Shown here one piece after another: positions 21,276 through 30,800 of a stretch of DNA of 55,731 nucleotides. Numbering within the stretch: the stretch's first letter is position 1; every line of letters begins with the position of its first letter. Below the pieces are notes generated by a model. That model saw only the letters and a list, made by a program, of their open reading frames with translations. It was not told the DNA's origin and searched no databases. The DNA comes from Spirogloea muscicola (taxonomy: Eukaryota; Streptophyta; Zygnematophyceae; Spirogloeales; Spirogloeaceae). The stretch covers positions 441,821-497,551 of the forward strand of contig WELB01000015.1 in assembly GCA_009602725.1 (NCBI GenBank), read 5' to 3'. A program made the translations under genes and the position numbers.

Positions 21276-22015
21276 TGTACGTTCCCACTTACTGTGAGCG
21301 TTAACGCAGGTTGTTACGCTCACCTAATTGGCACGCGGCCAACCTGGCCTGGCCAGGTGGTCCCGCACGGGGGCCTCGGTGGCGCGGTGTCCAACCTGGC
21401 GCCCCGCGCACGGGGCCGCGGTGGCACGGTGTCCACCCTGGAGCCCGGCGCACGGGGCCGCGGTGGCACGGTGTCCACCCTGGCGTCCGCCTGGCGCCCG
21501 GCGCACGAGGGCCGCGGTGGCGCGGTGTCCACCCCCGGCGCCTCGACACGTTGGCCCCGACAGCGGGGGGTTCCCCTCGGCAGGCCTGTCCCTCGGGGCG
21601 GGCCAGCATGCGGCCCGCCCCGCGGGGTGGGCCATGGAGCGACCCCGTGTGCCCCTGAGGGGGGGCGGCACCGGGAGCACTAGGAGTCTGGGGGCTGAGA
21701 GCTGAGCACGAGTTCGGACAGTGAAGCCCCGAGAGCGGCGCAGCCCTGCTGCTGCGCCTGCTGCTGCAGCTCGCCGCCGCAGGACGCTGCCGGCTTGCTG
21801 CAAGGCGTCCGTGGCCGGCCCTTGGTGGGCTAGCTGCGGGCTGGTGCCCAAGAGGTGGAGACGCCGCCTGACGGCGGCACCACAGGGCAAGACTTCCGCT
21901 GCGCGCCGAGGCGCGAGGTGCTGCACGGTGTAGGGGTTTGCTTCAAACCCCTACGTCCGAACTTAATAAGGACTTGACCGCCTAATTGCCTGTCTGCAGG
22001 GGTCGAGTCGTCACA
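21276..22015 (+). mobile_element. 3' LTR of E2, family C
   Basis: 740 bp, TGTACGTTCCCACTTACTG to GAGTCGTCACA, with about four units of the 41-bp minisatellite. It is very similar to the 5' copy outside the minisatellite. The right flank CATGT completes the target duplication of E2. Confidence 0.9.
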
Positions 22016-22048
22016 CATGTGGCTTAAGCAGACGGCTGTTTCATTACA

Positions 22049-23090
22049 GTCGACGTGCAATCCTTGAAGCTCAATGTCGGGCACCAAGAATGTCGACGTG
22101 CAATCCTTGAAGCTCAATGTCGGGCTCCAAGAGCTCATCCACGGTGAGCGCATCCTGGACACGCAGATCTTCGATCAGACCGACGATGTCTTGCTCGGCG
22201 GCGACGTCGGACGCCACGAGCGGCGGCCGCGGAACGCCCTAGTCCGTCCACAGACCTGTATGCTCAAAGCACTTGGCAATGGTTTGCTGCCCGACCTTGT
22301 CCCAAGCATGCAGCGTCCAACGCATGGCTTTAAGCTGGTCGACCTTGTAAATGTCGGTCTCCTGGGCCTCGTCGCGATCAACGGCGTGCTGAAGGTGTAG
22401 CCGGCGGTAGTGCCTCTTGGAGCTTGCTGTAATACCTGCGTCCATTGGTTGCAGTTTTGATGTGGTGATGGGCGGAAGCATGATAATCTTCGTCTTCTTA
22501 GGCGCAAGGTCGCCGACTGCATGGCTTGGAGCGTTATCCAAGAGAAGAAGAACGTGGCGGTCCTGTCGTAGCCTGTCTCCATCAAAGGCAGCGAGCCAAT
22601 CACGAAAGAAAAGCCCAGTCATCCATGCTTTGGTGTTGTGCTTGTATGAGAAACCGAGGTCGAGGGCGGTCTTGCCATTCAATGCGCGGGGCTTATCCGC
22701 ATGCCCGATAATGAATGGAGCGCGTTTGTCGGAACCGTCCGCATTGCATGTAAAAGCGATTGTGAATCGCGTTTTGTGCTTTTCAAGGCCTTCGGTTTGC
22801 TGGCGAGCGATGGTGCGGTCGGCGGCCATGCAATAGAAAAGGCCTGTTTCGTCCATGTGTAAACGTCGCACAGGGGGAAAGGTGCGGCGATTGCGCGCAG
22901 GCCCGGGAGGCTTGCGGCGACAACGGCGCTGTCAACAGACCCACTTTCGCCATGACGTTTGAAGGACCGAAAGCCGTGGCGCTGATGAAAGGACTGGAGC
23001 CATCCATTGAAGAATGATAAGGTGCTGTCTCCTCGAGCCTCCGCGAGTGCTTGCCGCCTTGACGAGCTCGACTGGGATCAAACAAGCTTG
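22049..23090 (-). pseudogene. Pogo/Tigger-like DDE transposase, catalytic part
   Basis: From the N-terminal side, a CENP-B-type DNA-binding segment reads GWLQSFHQRHGFRSFKRHGE and then SGSVD (about 23000-22920). A single-base frameshift near 22860 precedes the catalytic domain, which reads MDETGLFY (first Asp), NADGSDKRAPFIIGHADKPR, WMTGLFFRDWL, LLLDNAPSH (second Asp) and LQPMDAGI (third Asp). All three acidic residues survive. The C-terminus ends ELLEPDIELQGLHVD and continues at 14588 once the inserted LTR is removed. A 43-bp tandem duplication (starting 22049 and 22092) adds a further frame change. The upstream N-terminus is cut off by an LTR at about 23100. Cut-and-paste transposition by such enzymes duplicates TA; the element's ends are not visible here. 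Confidence 0.88.
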
Positions 23091-23104
23091 TGCTCGCACG
23101 CAAT

Positions 23105-23546
23105 GACCCGTCCTAAAATACACTTTGCTAGGATCCACCCGTCCAAGGGAGGATCTTTGGCCCGCCGCAGAGCAGGCCACGGGGCGACCCGCTCACACCC
23201 CAGGGGGGGGGATGGCACGGGGGAAGCACTACGAGCCTTGGGCTGAGACCCGACAGGAGTTCGGACCTGTGAAGCTGAAGAGCAGCCTTGCTGCTGCTGC
23301 CGCAGCAGCCGCCGCAGCAACCTGCTGGGGATTTGCTGCGGGGAGTCCGTGGCTGCGCCCCTTGGGGGACAGCTGCTGGCTTGCGACCAGGAGGTGGAGT
23401 CGCCGCCGGACGGCGGCGCCACAGGGCCTGTCTTCCGCTGCGCCTATGCGCTAGTGCTTCACCGTGTGATGGGTTCGCTCCTAAACCCCTACAGCCGAAC
23501 GAAGGAAGACTCACCCTTATTGCGTGTGTAAGGGCGAGGTTCTTTA
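23105..23546 (+). mobile_element. 5'-truncated LTR, family B
   Basis: Family B in plus orientation, lacking its first part. It retains GGATCCACCCGTCCAAGGGA, CACTACGAGCCTTGGGCTGA and the end GCGAGGTTCTTTACA, followed at once by a primer-binding site. It was therefore the 5' LTR of an element whose internal part is reduced to its leader. Confidence 0.82.
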
Positions 23547-23548
23547 CA

Positions 23549-23615
23549 TTTGGTATCAGAGGCGGTCTTGCATCCATCGGGCTTGTGATAATTTGTACTA
23601 TTATCTGATGATGCA
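23549..23615 (+). promoter_or_regulatory. Primer-binding site and leader stem-loop after LTR B
   Basis: TGGTATCAGAGG (23549-23560) is a near-perfect initiator-Met primer site. CTTGCATC (23565-23572) pairs perfectly with GATGCAAG (23608-23615), and inside it GATAAT (23585-23590) pairs with ATTATC (23598-23603) around a 7-nt loop. Confidence 0.8.
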
Positions 23616-23829
23616 AGGATCTTCCTGATGTGCTGGCTTGACTTTTCCTATTGAGATGAAGTGCCTTGCCAGACATTGGTCCGTGCGGCTGCTCAGCGGA
23701 AGGGACAGGTGCTGCGTCATCTTTGCGAATGAAGCCAGCACTGCACAACGCCATTCAACGACTGCCTGATCCTTTGAGGAGGACCACCTGCTGCGTATCG
23801 CCAACTTGAGGTGTGGCTTGAGTCTGCAG
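23616..23829 (+). mobile_element. Leader remnant of an LTR-B element
   Basis: Sequence homologous to the untranslated leaders of E5 and E6 (GGATCTTCCTGATG, then CCTTGCCAGA). It stops where a family A' LTR starts at 23830. No coding remains. Confidence 0.65.
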
Positions 23830-25020
23830 TGTAACGTCCCCACCCATTACGTGACGTTTAATTTTGGATTAAACGCTAACGCGTAGTAACGGCGCGCGGC
23901 CCCAGTATCTTTGGCGTGCGACACCTGGGCGACGCGCGACAGTGACGCAAGCGCCGCGGCTCGCCGGAGCTGTGACATATCTGTCCCTGATCACACAGTT
24001 GAAGTCAGAATGTCCTGGTTTGGATCTGAGCATCGCTTGTTTTAAGAGACAAACCCCCAGCACGGAGAAGCACCACATTCATACGCAGCGGATTACCTTG
24101 CCCTGAGGCGCTGCCGACAGGCGGCGACTCACCTCTCGGTACGGGCCAGCAACTGTCCCCAGAGGGAGCAGCCACAGTCTATGTAATGAATCTCGCCCTA
24201 AACACGCAGTTAGAGAGAGAGAGTCCTTATTGTATTCGAGCATAGGGGGTTTAGGGGCCAACCCACTACACAAGGAAGCACTAGCGCATAGCGCAGCGGA
24301 AGACAGGCCCTGTGGCGCCGCCTTGACGGCGACTCCACCTCCTGGGCGCAGGCCGGCGCAGCAGGCCCCGCAGCGCAGTGCGGCGGCGGCTGCGGCGGCG
24401 AGCAGCGGCAAGGCCGCTCCAAGGCTTCCTCGGCTCGAACTGATTGATGAGCCTCAGCCCCTGAGGTTCCTCAATCCAGCTGGCAGGTCACCTGGCCCAA
24501 ATAGTCGGTCATGTAATGCCAACAAAGCCAGGTGGCTTAACCAGACGGCTGTTTCATTACAGTCTACCTTCAGAAGAGCCGATGAAGATCCGCAGGGACA
24601 GGTTGCGGCGTCGGGCTGCAGCAGCAGGCAGCAGCAGGCCTGCGTGGAGGAGCTGCTGCAGCAGGCGGCAGCAGGACTGAGCGCCTCTCTCTCACGTGGG
24701 CTTCGCAGACTTGGACCGGGTGCCCTGAGGCTGGGCTCAGCCCTACTTATAGTGCTTCGTGTGCCACCCTCCCCAGGGGTCTCTGGGAGGCTCGCCTCAA
24801 GGCTTACCCTCGAGAAGGCGGGCCCGACAAGGGGGATACGATCGTGAGAGCGGCGGCGCCGCCCTCGCGGCGTGGTGCCGCCCAGCGCGGTGCCGCCCTG
24901 CGCGGCGCTGGCGCCGCCAGGCGCGTCACAGCGCCACACGCTTCACAGGCATGTCACTACGGGCTCAGCGGCCCGGCGGCCATGCCGCCGGCGGCTCGGC
25001 GGCCATGCGGTGGCAGCTCC
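23830..25020. mobile_element. LTR A' with internal inversion and nested LTR B
   Basis: The first 143 bp or so (to GGAGCTG, about 23972) are family A' in plus orientation. From about 23971 to 25020 the rest of the same LTR appears in minus orientation, ending at GCAGCTCC, the same internal point where the plus part stopped. The two parts are therefore complementary pieces of one LTR. A minus-oriented LTR B (24182-24561) lies within the inverted part. The inverted TATAAGTA is at 24744-24751. Confidence 0.65.
24182..24561 (-). mobile_element. Solo LTR, family B, internally deleted, TSD GTCTA
   Basis: 380 bp between GTCTA duplications (24177-24181 and 24562-24566). About 200 bp of the usual family B sequence is missing near 24475 (GAGGTTCCTCAATCC joins directly to AGCTGGCAGGTCACC). 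Confidence 0.92.
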
Positions 25021-26717
25021 TGTAACGTTCCCCCCGTGTAACATGCCAACGGTGCCGGTACCATTACATGATCGTATCGTATCTACCGTTGGGGAGTTAC
25101 AAACGGTACGGGTAACTTCGCTGCACTCTGTGTAGCTAAGTGAGGGCTGATGTAACGTCCCCGCCGTTACGGGACGCTTTAACTCCGAGTCAAGCGCTAT
25201 TGTATAACCACTGACGCGCACGTGCCTGACGCGTGCGACGCGCGAGCGACCCGCGCGAGGTGTCGCGCGGTGTGACGCGCGCCCTGCTGACGATGTGACG
25301 TGCAGGCGCGCCGCCTCCAGCAGAGGTGGCGAATCCTGGACTCCCATAACGGAGCTTCTCGGCATATTCCTGAATCTGCCGCCGTGCTCGCAATGACGTG
25401 TATGCGACAAGTGTGGCGCGCCCGTGACGCCGCGCCACACCTGTGACCCACGGGCGGCGCCGCAAGCCGGCACCGCAGGGCGCCGCCGCTCGGCGGCGCC
25501 GCAGGACGGCCGCCGCTTCCAAACGGGAGCCGCGTACTAGATTCCCCTTGTCGGCCCCGCCTTCCCGAGGTGGGCCCTGAGACGAGCCTTCCAGAGAACC
25601 CTGGGAAGGGTGGCACATGAAGCACTACAAGTAGGGCTGAGAGCAGACTCGGGTCACCGGGTCAACATCAGTGAAGCCCGCGAGAGAGAGGCGCAGCTCC
25701 GCTGCCGCCTGCAGCCGCAGCCCGCCGACGCAGCCCTGCTGCTGCTTGCTGCTGAAGCCCGTCGCCGCATCCCATCGTCGCGGACCTTCATCGGCTCTCT
25801 GTGAGTAAGACTGTGACTGCTCCTTTGGGGATAGTCGCTGGCCTGTACCTGTGAAGTGAGTCGCTGCCTGTCGGCAGCGCCTCAGGGCGAGACTTCCGCT
25901 GCATATGACACGTGGTGCTTTCACTGTGCTGGGGGTTTGTCTCTAAACCCCAGCGACCGAAATCAATAAGGACTTACTGACCCCTGACTGTGCCCTTAAG
26001 GGTCAGGGTCATCACAGCTGAGAACCTGGGCATGCGTGGCACGCGCCCCGCGACACGCACTGCACGCGCCACGTGCGGCGCGTGCCACGCGCAGCACGCG
26101 CTACGCGACTCGCCTTTCAATTTGTCTGGCTCGCGCCACGCGCAGCACGCGCTACGCTACTCGCCTTCCCATTCGTCAGGCTCGAGCCACGAGCAGCATG
26201 CGCCACGCGGCACGCGCTGCATGCGCCACGCGCGGCACGCGCCAGTCCCCTAGATCCGTATTACTGTATCCCATTCGTCAGGCCCGCCCCTCCTGGGGAG
26301 GACCTTGGGGGCTACCCTCGTCACACCCTCTGGGGAGGGGCGGCAGGAGAAACGCTACAAGTAGTGGGCCGAGGCAGACTCTGCAGCCCGACCAACGCCC
26401 GAGGTAGACACGGCCCTGCTGCTGCCTAGCCAGCCCCGCTGCTGCGTGCTGCTGCCGCCGCCGCCACAGCTCTGCTGCTACCGCCTGCTGCCAGCCCGTC
26501 GCCGCAGCTCATCGCTGCGGGCCCCGCCGGCTCTCTGTAAGTCTATTGGTTGGGTCACCGCCTTAGGGCGGTGCCTCAGGGTAAGACTTCCGCTGCGCTC
26601 TGTGCGCGTATGTGCGTTGGCGTTCTCCTGTATGAGGGTTGTCTTTTAAAACCCAGCGACCGAACCAACGAGGACGCCCTAACCCCTTATTGTCTGTATA
26701 GGGATCAGAACGCCACA
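25021..26717 (+). mobile_element. 5' LTR of E5, family D, split by a solo LTR A
   Basis: Family D sequence at 25021-25150 and 26017-26717, starting TGTAACGTTCCCCCC and ending ATCAGAACGCCACA just before a primer site. It is related to 48764-49587. After the nested LTR there is an array of CACGCGC/GCATGCGCC-like short repeats (26030-26245). A GTAAGT splice-donor-like site lies at 26537-26542. Confidence 0.85.
25151..26016 (+). mobile_element. Solo LTR, family A, TSD GCTGA
   Basis: 866 bp, TGTAACGTCCCCGCCGTTAC to GGGTCATCACA, flanked by GCTGA (25146-25150 and 26017-26021) inside LTR D. A GTGAGT donor-like site lies at 25801-25806. Confidence 0.93.
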
Positions 26718-26719
26718 TT

Positions 26720-26787
26720 TTGTATCAGAGGAGTCCTTGCATCTTGCTAGCCTCGTATTTTGTGATGATAAGGCTGACCATGCAAGG
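26720..26787 (+). promoter_or_regulatory. E5 primer-binding site and leader stem-loop
   Basis: TTGTATCAGAGG, starting near 26721, matches the primer-site pattern with one change. CCTTGCAT (26735-26742) pairs perfectly with ATGCAAGG (26780-26787); inside it GCCT/AGGC (26750-26753 and 26771-26774) and TAT/ATA continue the stem. Confidence 0.75.
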
Positions 26788-27758
26788 TTCCTTCTGATGC
26801 TCTGGCACTGACTAGTCTCTTGTGACTTAGATCTCTTCTTGCCAGAGTGTTCCCGTGGATCTGCATCGGCGGGCTGATCGGTGCTGTAAACTCTCGGCCG
26901 CTGCATCCACGCATCTGGGGTCGGCCTACATCAATTGGTTCTCCACCCCGTCGGCAATCACAAATGTCAGGTCAGTTTCGCCTGCATAACGACCTGCGGT
27001 CGGCAGATTGCCTGTCTGCGTGACAAGGAGGTGAAACCGACCACCGCTGGGCAGCATAATCTGGCTTCGTGCCAGAAACCGGTCCGTACACCAGTACATT
27101 GGTCACTTGGGTATTGGAAACACAAGAAAAGCTATCAACCTTCTTTTATAGTGGCCGTTCTTGTAAATCCAGTATTTGTGAGGACTTGCGCCAGCTGCCA
27201 GCGAAGCACGGTACGGCACGCTCTTCCAAGCCTCCGCCAAGTTGCTGGCATGTCTGTGGACCGAGTAAGGGGACTGCACGGAGTACCCGAGCGAATCGTA
27301 TAACCGCGATCCTCGCTCCACGGGTCACTTCTGGAAAGAAGTGTGCAGGCTTATTGGCACTAGCAATCCATGTCCACAGCTCTCCACCCAACTATCAGAC
27401 GGACAGACTGTGAGGTTGAAGCGGTTTTTGGCAGACATGCTAAGGCATTTTGTAATCCTCAGTCCAGCTGACTGGGACAAGTACCTTGCTCCAGCGAGGA
27501 TGCTGTGAACACCGCCTTTCATGACTCCTAAAAGCACACCCTTCTTCCCGAATGTCAGCATCCTCGATCACCTTTGCCGGTGGGGAGGCCGAAGCGCGTT
27601 CTGGGCGCAGTAAGCTTTACCGGTGACCTCCTGGAGGCTCAGCGGAGGGCTAAGCAGTTCTTGACAATTGCTCACAACCGGCAAAAGCAGTATGCTGATT
27701 TATACCGCAAGAATGTGTCCGTCGACGTGGGTGCCCCAGTGCTATTGAGCACTAAGCA
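26788..27758 (+). pseudogene. Ty3 element E5, deleted internal region
   Basis: Leader sequence closely similar to that of E6 runs to about 27080, then jumps directly into integrase: a zinc-finger remnant (27095-27200, CASCQRS-like), then the VPERIV segment (27285) with the first-Asp region deleted, then fragments matching ADMLRHFVNPSQ and GDLLEAQRRAKQF and VDVGAPVLLSTK. Gag, protease, reverse transcriptase and RNase H are missing. E6 is inserted at its right end, within the LLSTK codons. Confidence 0.8.
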
Positions 27759-28727
27759 TGTAACGTCCCCGCCGTTACGGGACGCTTAACTCCGAGTTAA
27801 GCGCTACCGTGTAACCAACTGACGCGCACGTGCCTGACGCGTGCGACGCGCATGTGACGCGCGAGCGACCCGCGCGAGGTGACGCGCGGTGTGACGCGCC
27901 TGTCAGCAATGTGACGCGCAGGCGCGCCGCCTCCAGCAGAGGCGGCGGATTCCTGGCTTCCGGAGAGAAGCTCCTCGGCATATTCCGGTATCTGCCGACA
28001 CACTCATGATGACGTGTATGTGACACGTGTGGCGCGCCCGTGACGCCGCGCCACACCCTTGACGCACTGGCGGCGCCGCAAGCCAGCGCCCAGGCGGCGC
28101 CGCAAGCCGGCGCCGCTGGGCGCCGCCGCAAGGCGGCGCCGCCAGGCGCCGCTCGATGGCGCCGCAGGCTGGCCGCCGTTGGCCGCCATTGGCCGTTGCT
28201 GGCCGCCACTTCCAGAAGGAAGCCGCGTGGCCTGGCCACGTAGTAGATTCCCCCTTGTCGGGCCCGCCTTCTCGAAGGTGGGCCCTGAGACGAACCTCCC
28301 AGAGACCCCTGGGGAGGGTGGCACGTGAAGCACTACAAGTAGGGCTGCGAGCAGACTCGGGTAACTCGGTCAATCTCAGTGAAGCTCGTGAGAGAGAGGC
28401 GCGCAGCCCTTCTGCCGCCTGCTGCCGCAGCTCGTCCACGCAGGCCTGCTGCTGCCTGCTGCTGCAGCCCGACGCCGCAACCCGTCGATGCGGATCTTTA
28501 TCGGCTCTCCTGTAAATAGACTGTGGCTGCTCCCACTGGGTACACTTGCTGGCCCGTACCTGAGAGGTGAGTCGCCGCCTGTCGGGGGCGCCTCAGGGCA
28601 AGGTATTCCGCTGCGTAGTACACGTGGTGCTTCTCTGTGCTGGGGGTTTGTCTCTAAACCCCAGCGACCGAAATCAATAAGGACTCACTGACCCCTGACT
28701 GTGCTCTTAAGGGTCAGGAACGTCTCA
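27759..28727 (+). mobile_element. 5' LTR of E6, family A
   Basis: 969 bp, starting TGTAACGTCCCCGCCGTTAC and ending GGAACGTCTCA, followed by a primer site. In U3, GCTTAACTCCGAGTTAAGC forms a near-perfect palindrome after the first GTAACG/CGTTAC inverted repeat. Its 3' half is nearly identical to the 3' LTR at 33782-34704. Confidence 0.92.
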
Positions 28728-28728
28728 T

Positions 28729-28797
28729 TGGTATCAGAGGAGTCCTTGCATCTTGCTAGCCTCGTATTCTGTGATAATACGGCTGACACATGCAAGG
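28729..28797 (+). promoter_or_regulatory. E6 primer-binding site and leader stem-loop
   Basis: TGGTATCAGAGG (28729-28740), then CCTTGCAT (28744-28751) pairing with ATGCAAGG (28790-28797). An inner stem CGTATT (28763-28768) pairs with AATACG (28776-28781) around a 7-nt loop. Confidence 0.8.
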
Positions 28798-29286
28798 TTC
28801 CTTCTGATATTCTGGCACTGACTAGTCTTTTGTGACTTAGATACCTTGCCAGAGTGTACCCGTGGATCCGCATCGGCGAGCTGATTGGTGCTGTGGACAC
28901 TCGCCGGCTGCATCCACGCATCTGGGGTCGGCGAACATCAACTGGTTCTCCGCCCCAGCGGCAATCACAATTGCCAGGTCAGTATTTCGCCTGCGTATCC
29001 ACCTGCGGTCGGCGGATTGCCTGTCTGCGTGACAAGGAGGTGAAGCCGACCGCCGCTGGGCGGCGAAATCTGGCTTTGTGCCAGAAGCTGGTCCGTACAC
29101 CAGTCCTGGCCCCTCCCTCAGCTCGCTCGTGCGGCTTTGTGATTTGGGGGTATGACTTGCGCACTACCATGATGCTTTGCTTGCCTGGGGCACCAGCTTG
29201 CTCAGTAACATTGTGGTAGTATTGTCTTAGCCGTTGTGTCTTACGCCATCCACTGACTTGATCCCTCAGTGTGCTGGTGTAAAGGC

Positions 29287-29900
29287 ATGGAGTCGGCTGA
29301 CACAAGTGCACAACCTAATCCTCCTCCACCGGTCGTACCTCCGGCTGAGGTCGAGGAGACGGAGAGTGAGTCGGCGGAGCTCCACGCACCCGACCTGGAC
29401 GGCCTGACTCCGGCCGAGGTGCAACGCCTTGTGCGTCTTGTGGAGCAAATAGCGGATGCCATTCCGAGTGATGATTCGCTGGCAATCCCGGAGTGGGAAG
29501 CGCCACGCGAAGAGATGCGAACAAAACTCGCCCGCGTGTATGCTGAAGAGCCGCGAGTTCGTCGCGTCAAGGCAAAATTACGCTATTTCAGGCAACTGGG
29601 CCGTGCCCGGCTGTGCCAGCGCTCCAAGCACGATGGGCAAGCTAGTCCTACCGCCTGGTTCCGCGAACTGAACAACTAGTTCATGATCTGCGCGACACCG
29701 TTCGAATTCCGCGTGGGAATTGCAGCTACGTATCTTACCGATGATGCTGCCGCATGGTGGAACACTGTGAAGTCGTCCTCCCACCCCAGAGTGTACAACA
29801 CTTGGGACTTCTTCCACCACTCACTCACCGCTATGTACGGATGATAAGTACGCGGAGCTTTACGCCCGCTGACTTTCACGTGACGTGTTATGTAACGTCA
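29287..29900 (+). pseudogene. E6 gag
   Basis: An open frame from the ATG at 29287 starts MESADTSAQPNPPPP and has an acidic, Pro-rich N-terminus and a capsid helix region; it stops at TAG near 29678. The same frame continues after the stop with PFEFRVGIAATYLTDDAAAW and WNTV, the classic Ty3 Gag block. No zinc knuckle is recognisable downstream. One nonsense mutation and later decay inactivate it. The ATG is chosen because the leader has no earlier long frame and the Gag similarity follows directly. Confidence 0.8.
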
Positions 29901-30319
29901 CCTCAACTTGTAGGACGTGTGTGTCTCCGCAGTCTGTTGTGCCAGTAGTACGCTCTTTGTATGGGCTTATGCAAGCGCTGGTGAATGAGCAGCCCCTTGT
30001 TGTATGGGTGACTTCTAATCAGTTGCAAGAATGCTCCAAACGTGCATGCGTACACGACCAGTTTACACGGTACTAAGGACAGTCCTCTTCATCGCACCGT
30101 GCAGTCGGGGAGGGGAGTAAACCCTCTACCTCCAGAAGAGTTGGCTTTGTCGTATCGCCGGAAGGCCGGCCACTCCCACGTGTAGTATGGACATGATGGC
30201 GTTTCTCCCACAGCTATTAAACTGCTCGTAGTTGTAGCTCGTAGCTATAATCTTACTGTTGTGTAAGTGCCTCGGCACCCGGTGCCATAGCGCCAAGATT
30301 GTAGTCCAAGGACTGGAGG

Positions 30320-30800
30320 CTGGTTGTCCAGCTTATAGCCTTGTCAACGCGGAGGCTTCTACCTCCTGTGTCAGTGAGAAATCTTCTGAGCAACAGGGCT
30401 TTGGTTGTAAAGCCTACTGGTATCTTGCAACTTACACTGGCAAATGGACAAAATGCAAAAAAGTCATTGGCAAATGTCGGCTGTGTTGTTGATCAGCACG
30501 GGCTTGCCGGATTTCATCAGTCTTGTACGAGCTGGGCTCTGATGTAGTAACGCCCAAACCAAGCTGGCCTAGTTGTGGCTTCTGTCCGTGGAAGTTGTGG
30601 ACTTGATCGTGATATCAGTACTGTGTAATGCCACGGCACAGGTGACCCCTGCTTCGGCACTCACCTTGCGATGCCTACGTAATAGCGTGTATGGACAAGA
30701 CCATGTACGGCCCAATGTCCTGCCCGAGTACGGGAGCCCATATGCGGAATGGTGAAGATTGCGCCATTGGTCCAGCGATGTACCTGAGTGCACGGTGCAC
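30320..30800 (+). pseudogene. E6 aspartic protease, degraded
   Basis: SLVNAEASTSCVSEKSSEQQ occupies the place of the protease active site, where Asp-Ser-Gly is expected; here it reads NAE. A frameshifted continuation reads ALVVKPTGILQLTLANGQN. The segment after 30590 (VEVVDLIVISVLCNA) matches the E1 stretch near 8805, supporting its place between protease and reverse transcriptase. Confidence 0.65.

Larger units (their letters stand above)
14589..22048 (-). mobile_element. LTR family B (solo), TSD GTCGA, split by E2
   Basis: Two halves, 14589-15111 and 22016-22048, are one minus-orientation family B LTR interrupted by element E2. Outer flanks carry the 5-bp duplication GTCGA (14584-14588 and 22049-22053). 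It inserted into the coding region of the Tigger-like transposase. Confidence 0.92.

Noticed and set aside
21301-21926. Several 100-200-codon Arg/Pro/Gly-rich frames
   Set aside because: They lie in the 41-bp LTR minisatellite on both strands; a composition artefact.
22074-22836. Plus-strand frames opposite the transposase
   Set aside because: They are antisense to a clear DDE domain and have no family motifs.
26030-26245. CRISPR-like array of CACGCGC/GCATGCGCC repeats
   Set aside because: Repeats are short, irregular and lack spacers of constant length; they lie inside an LTR of a eukaryotic element.
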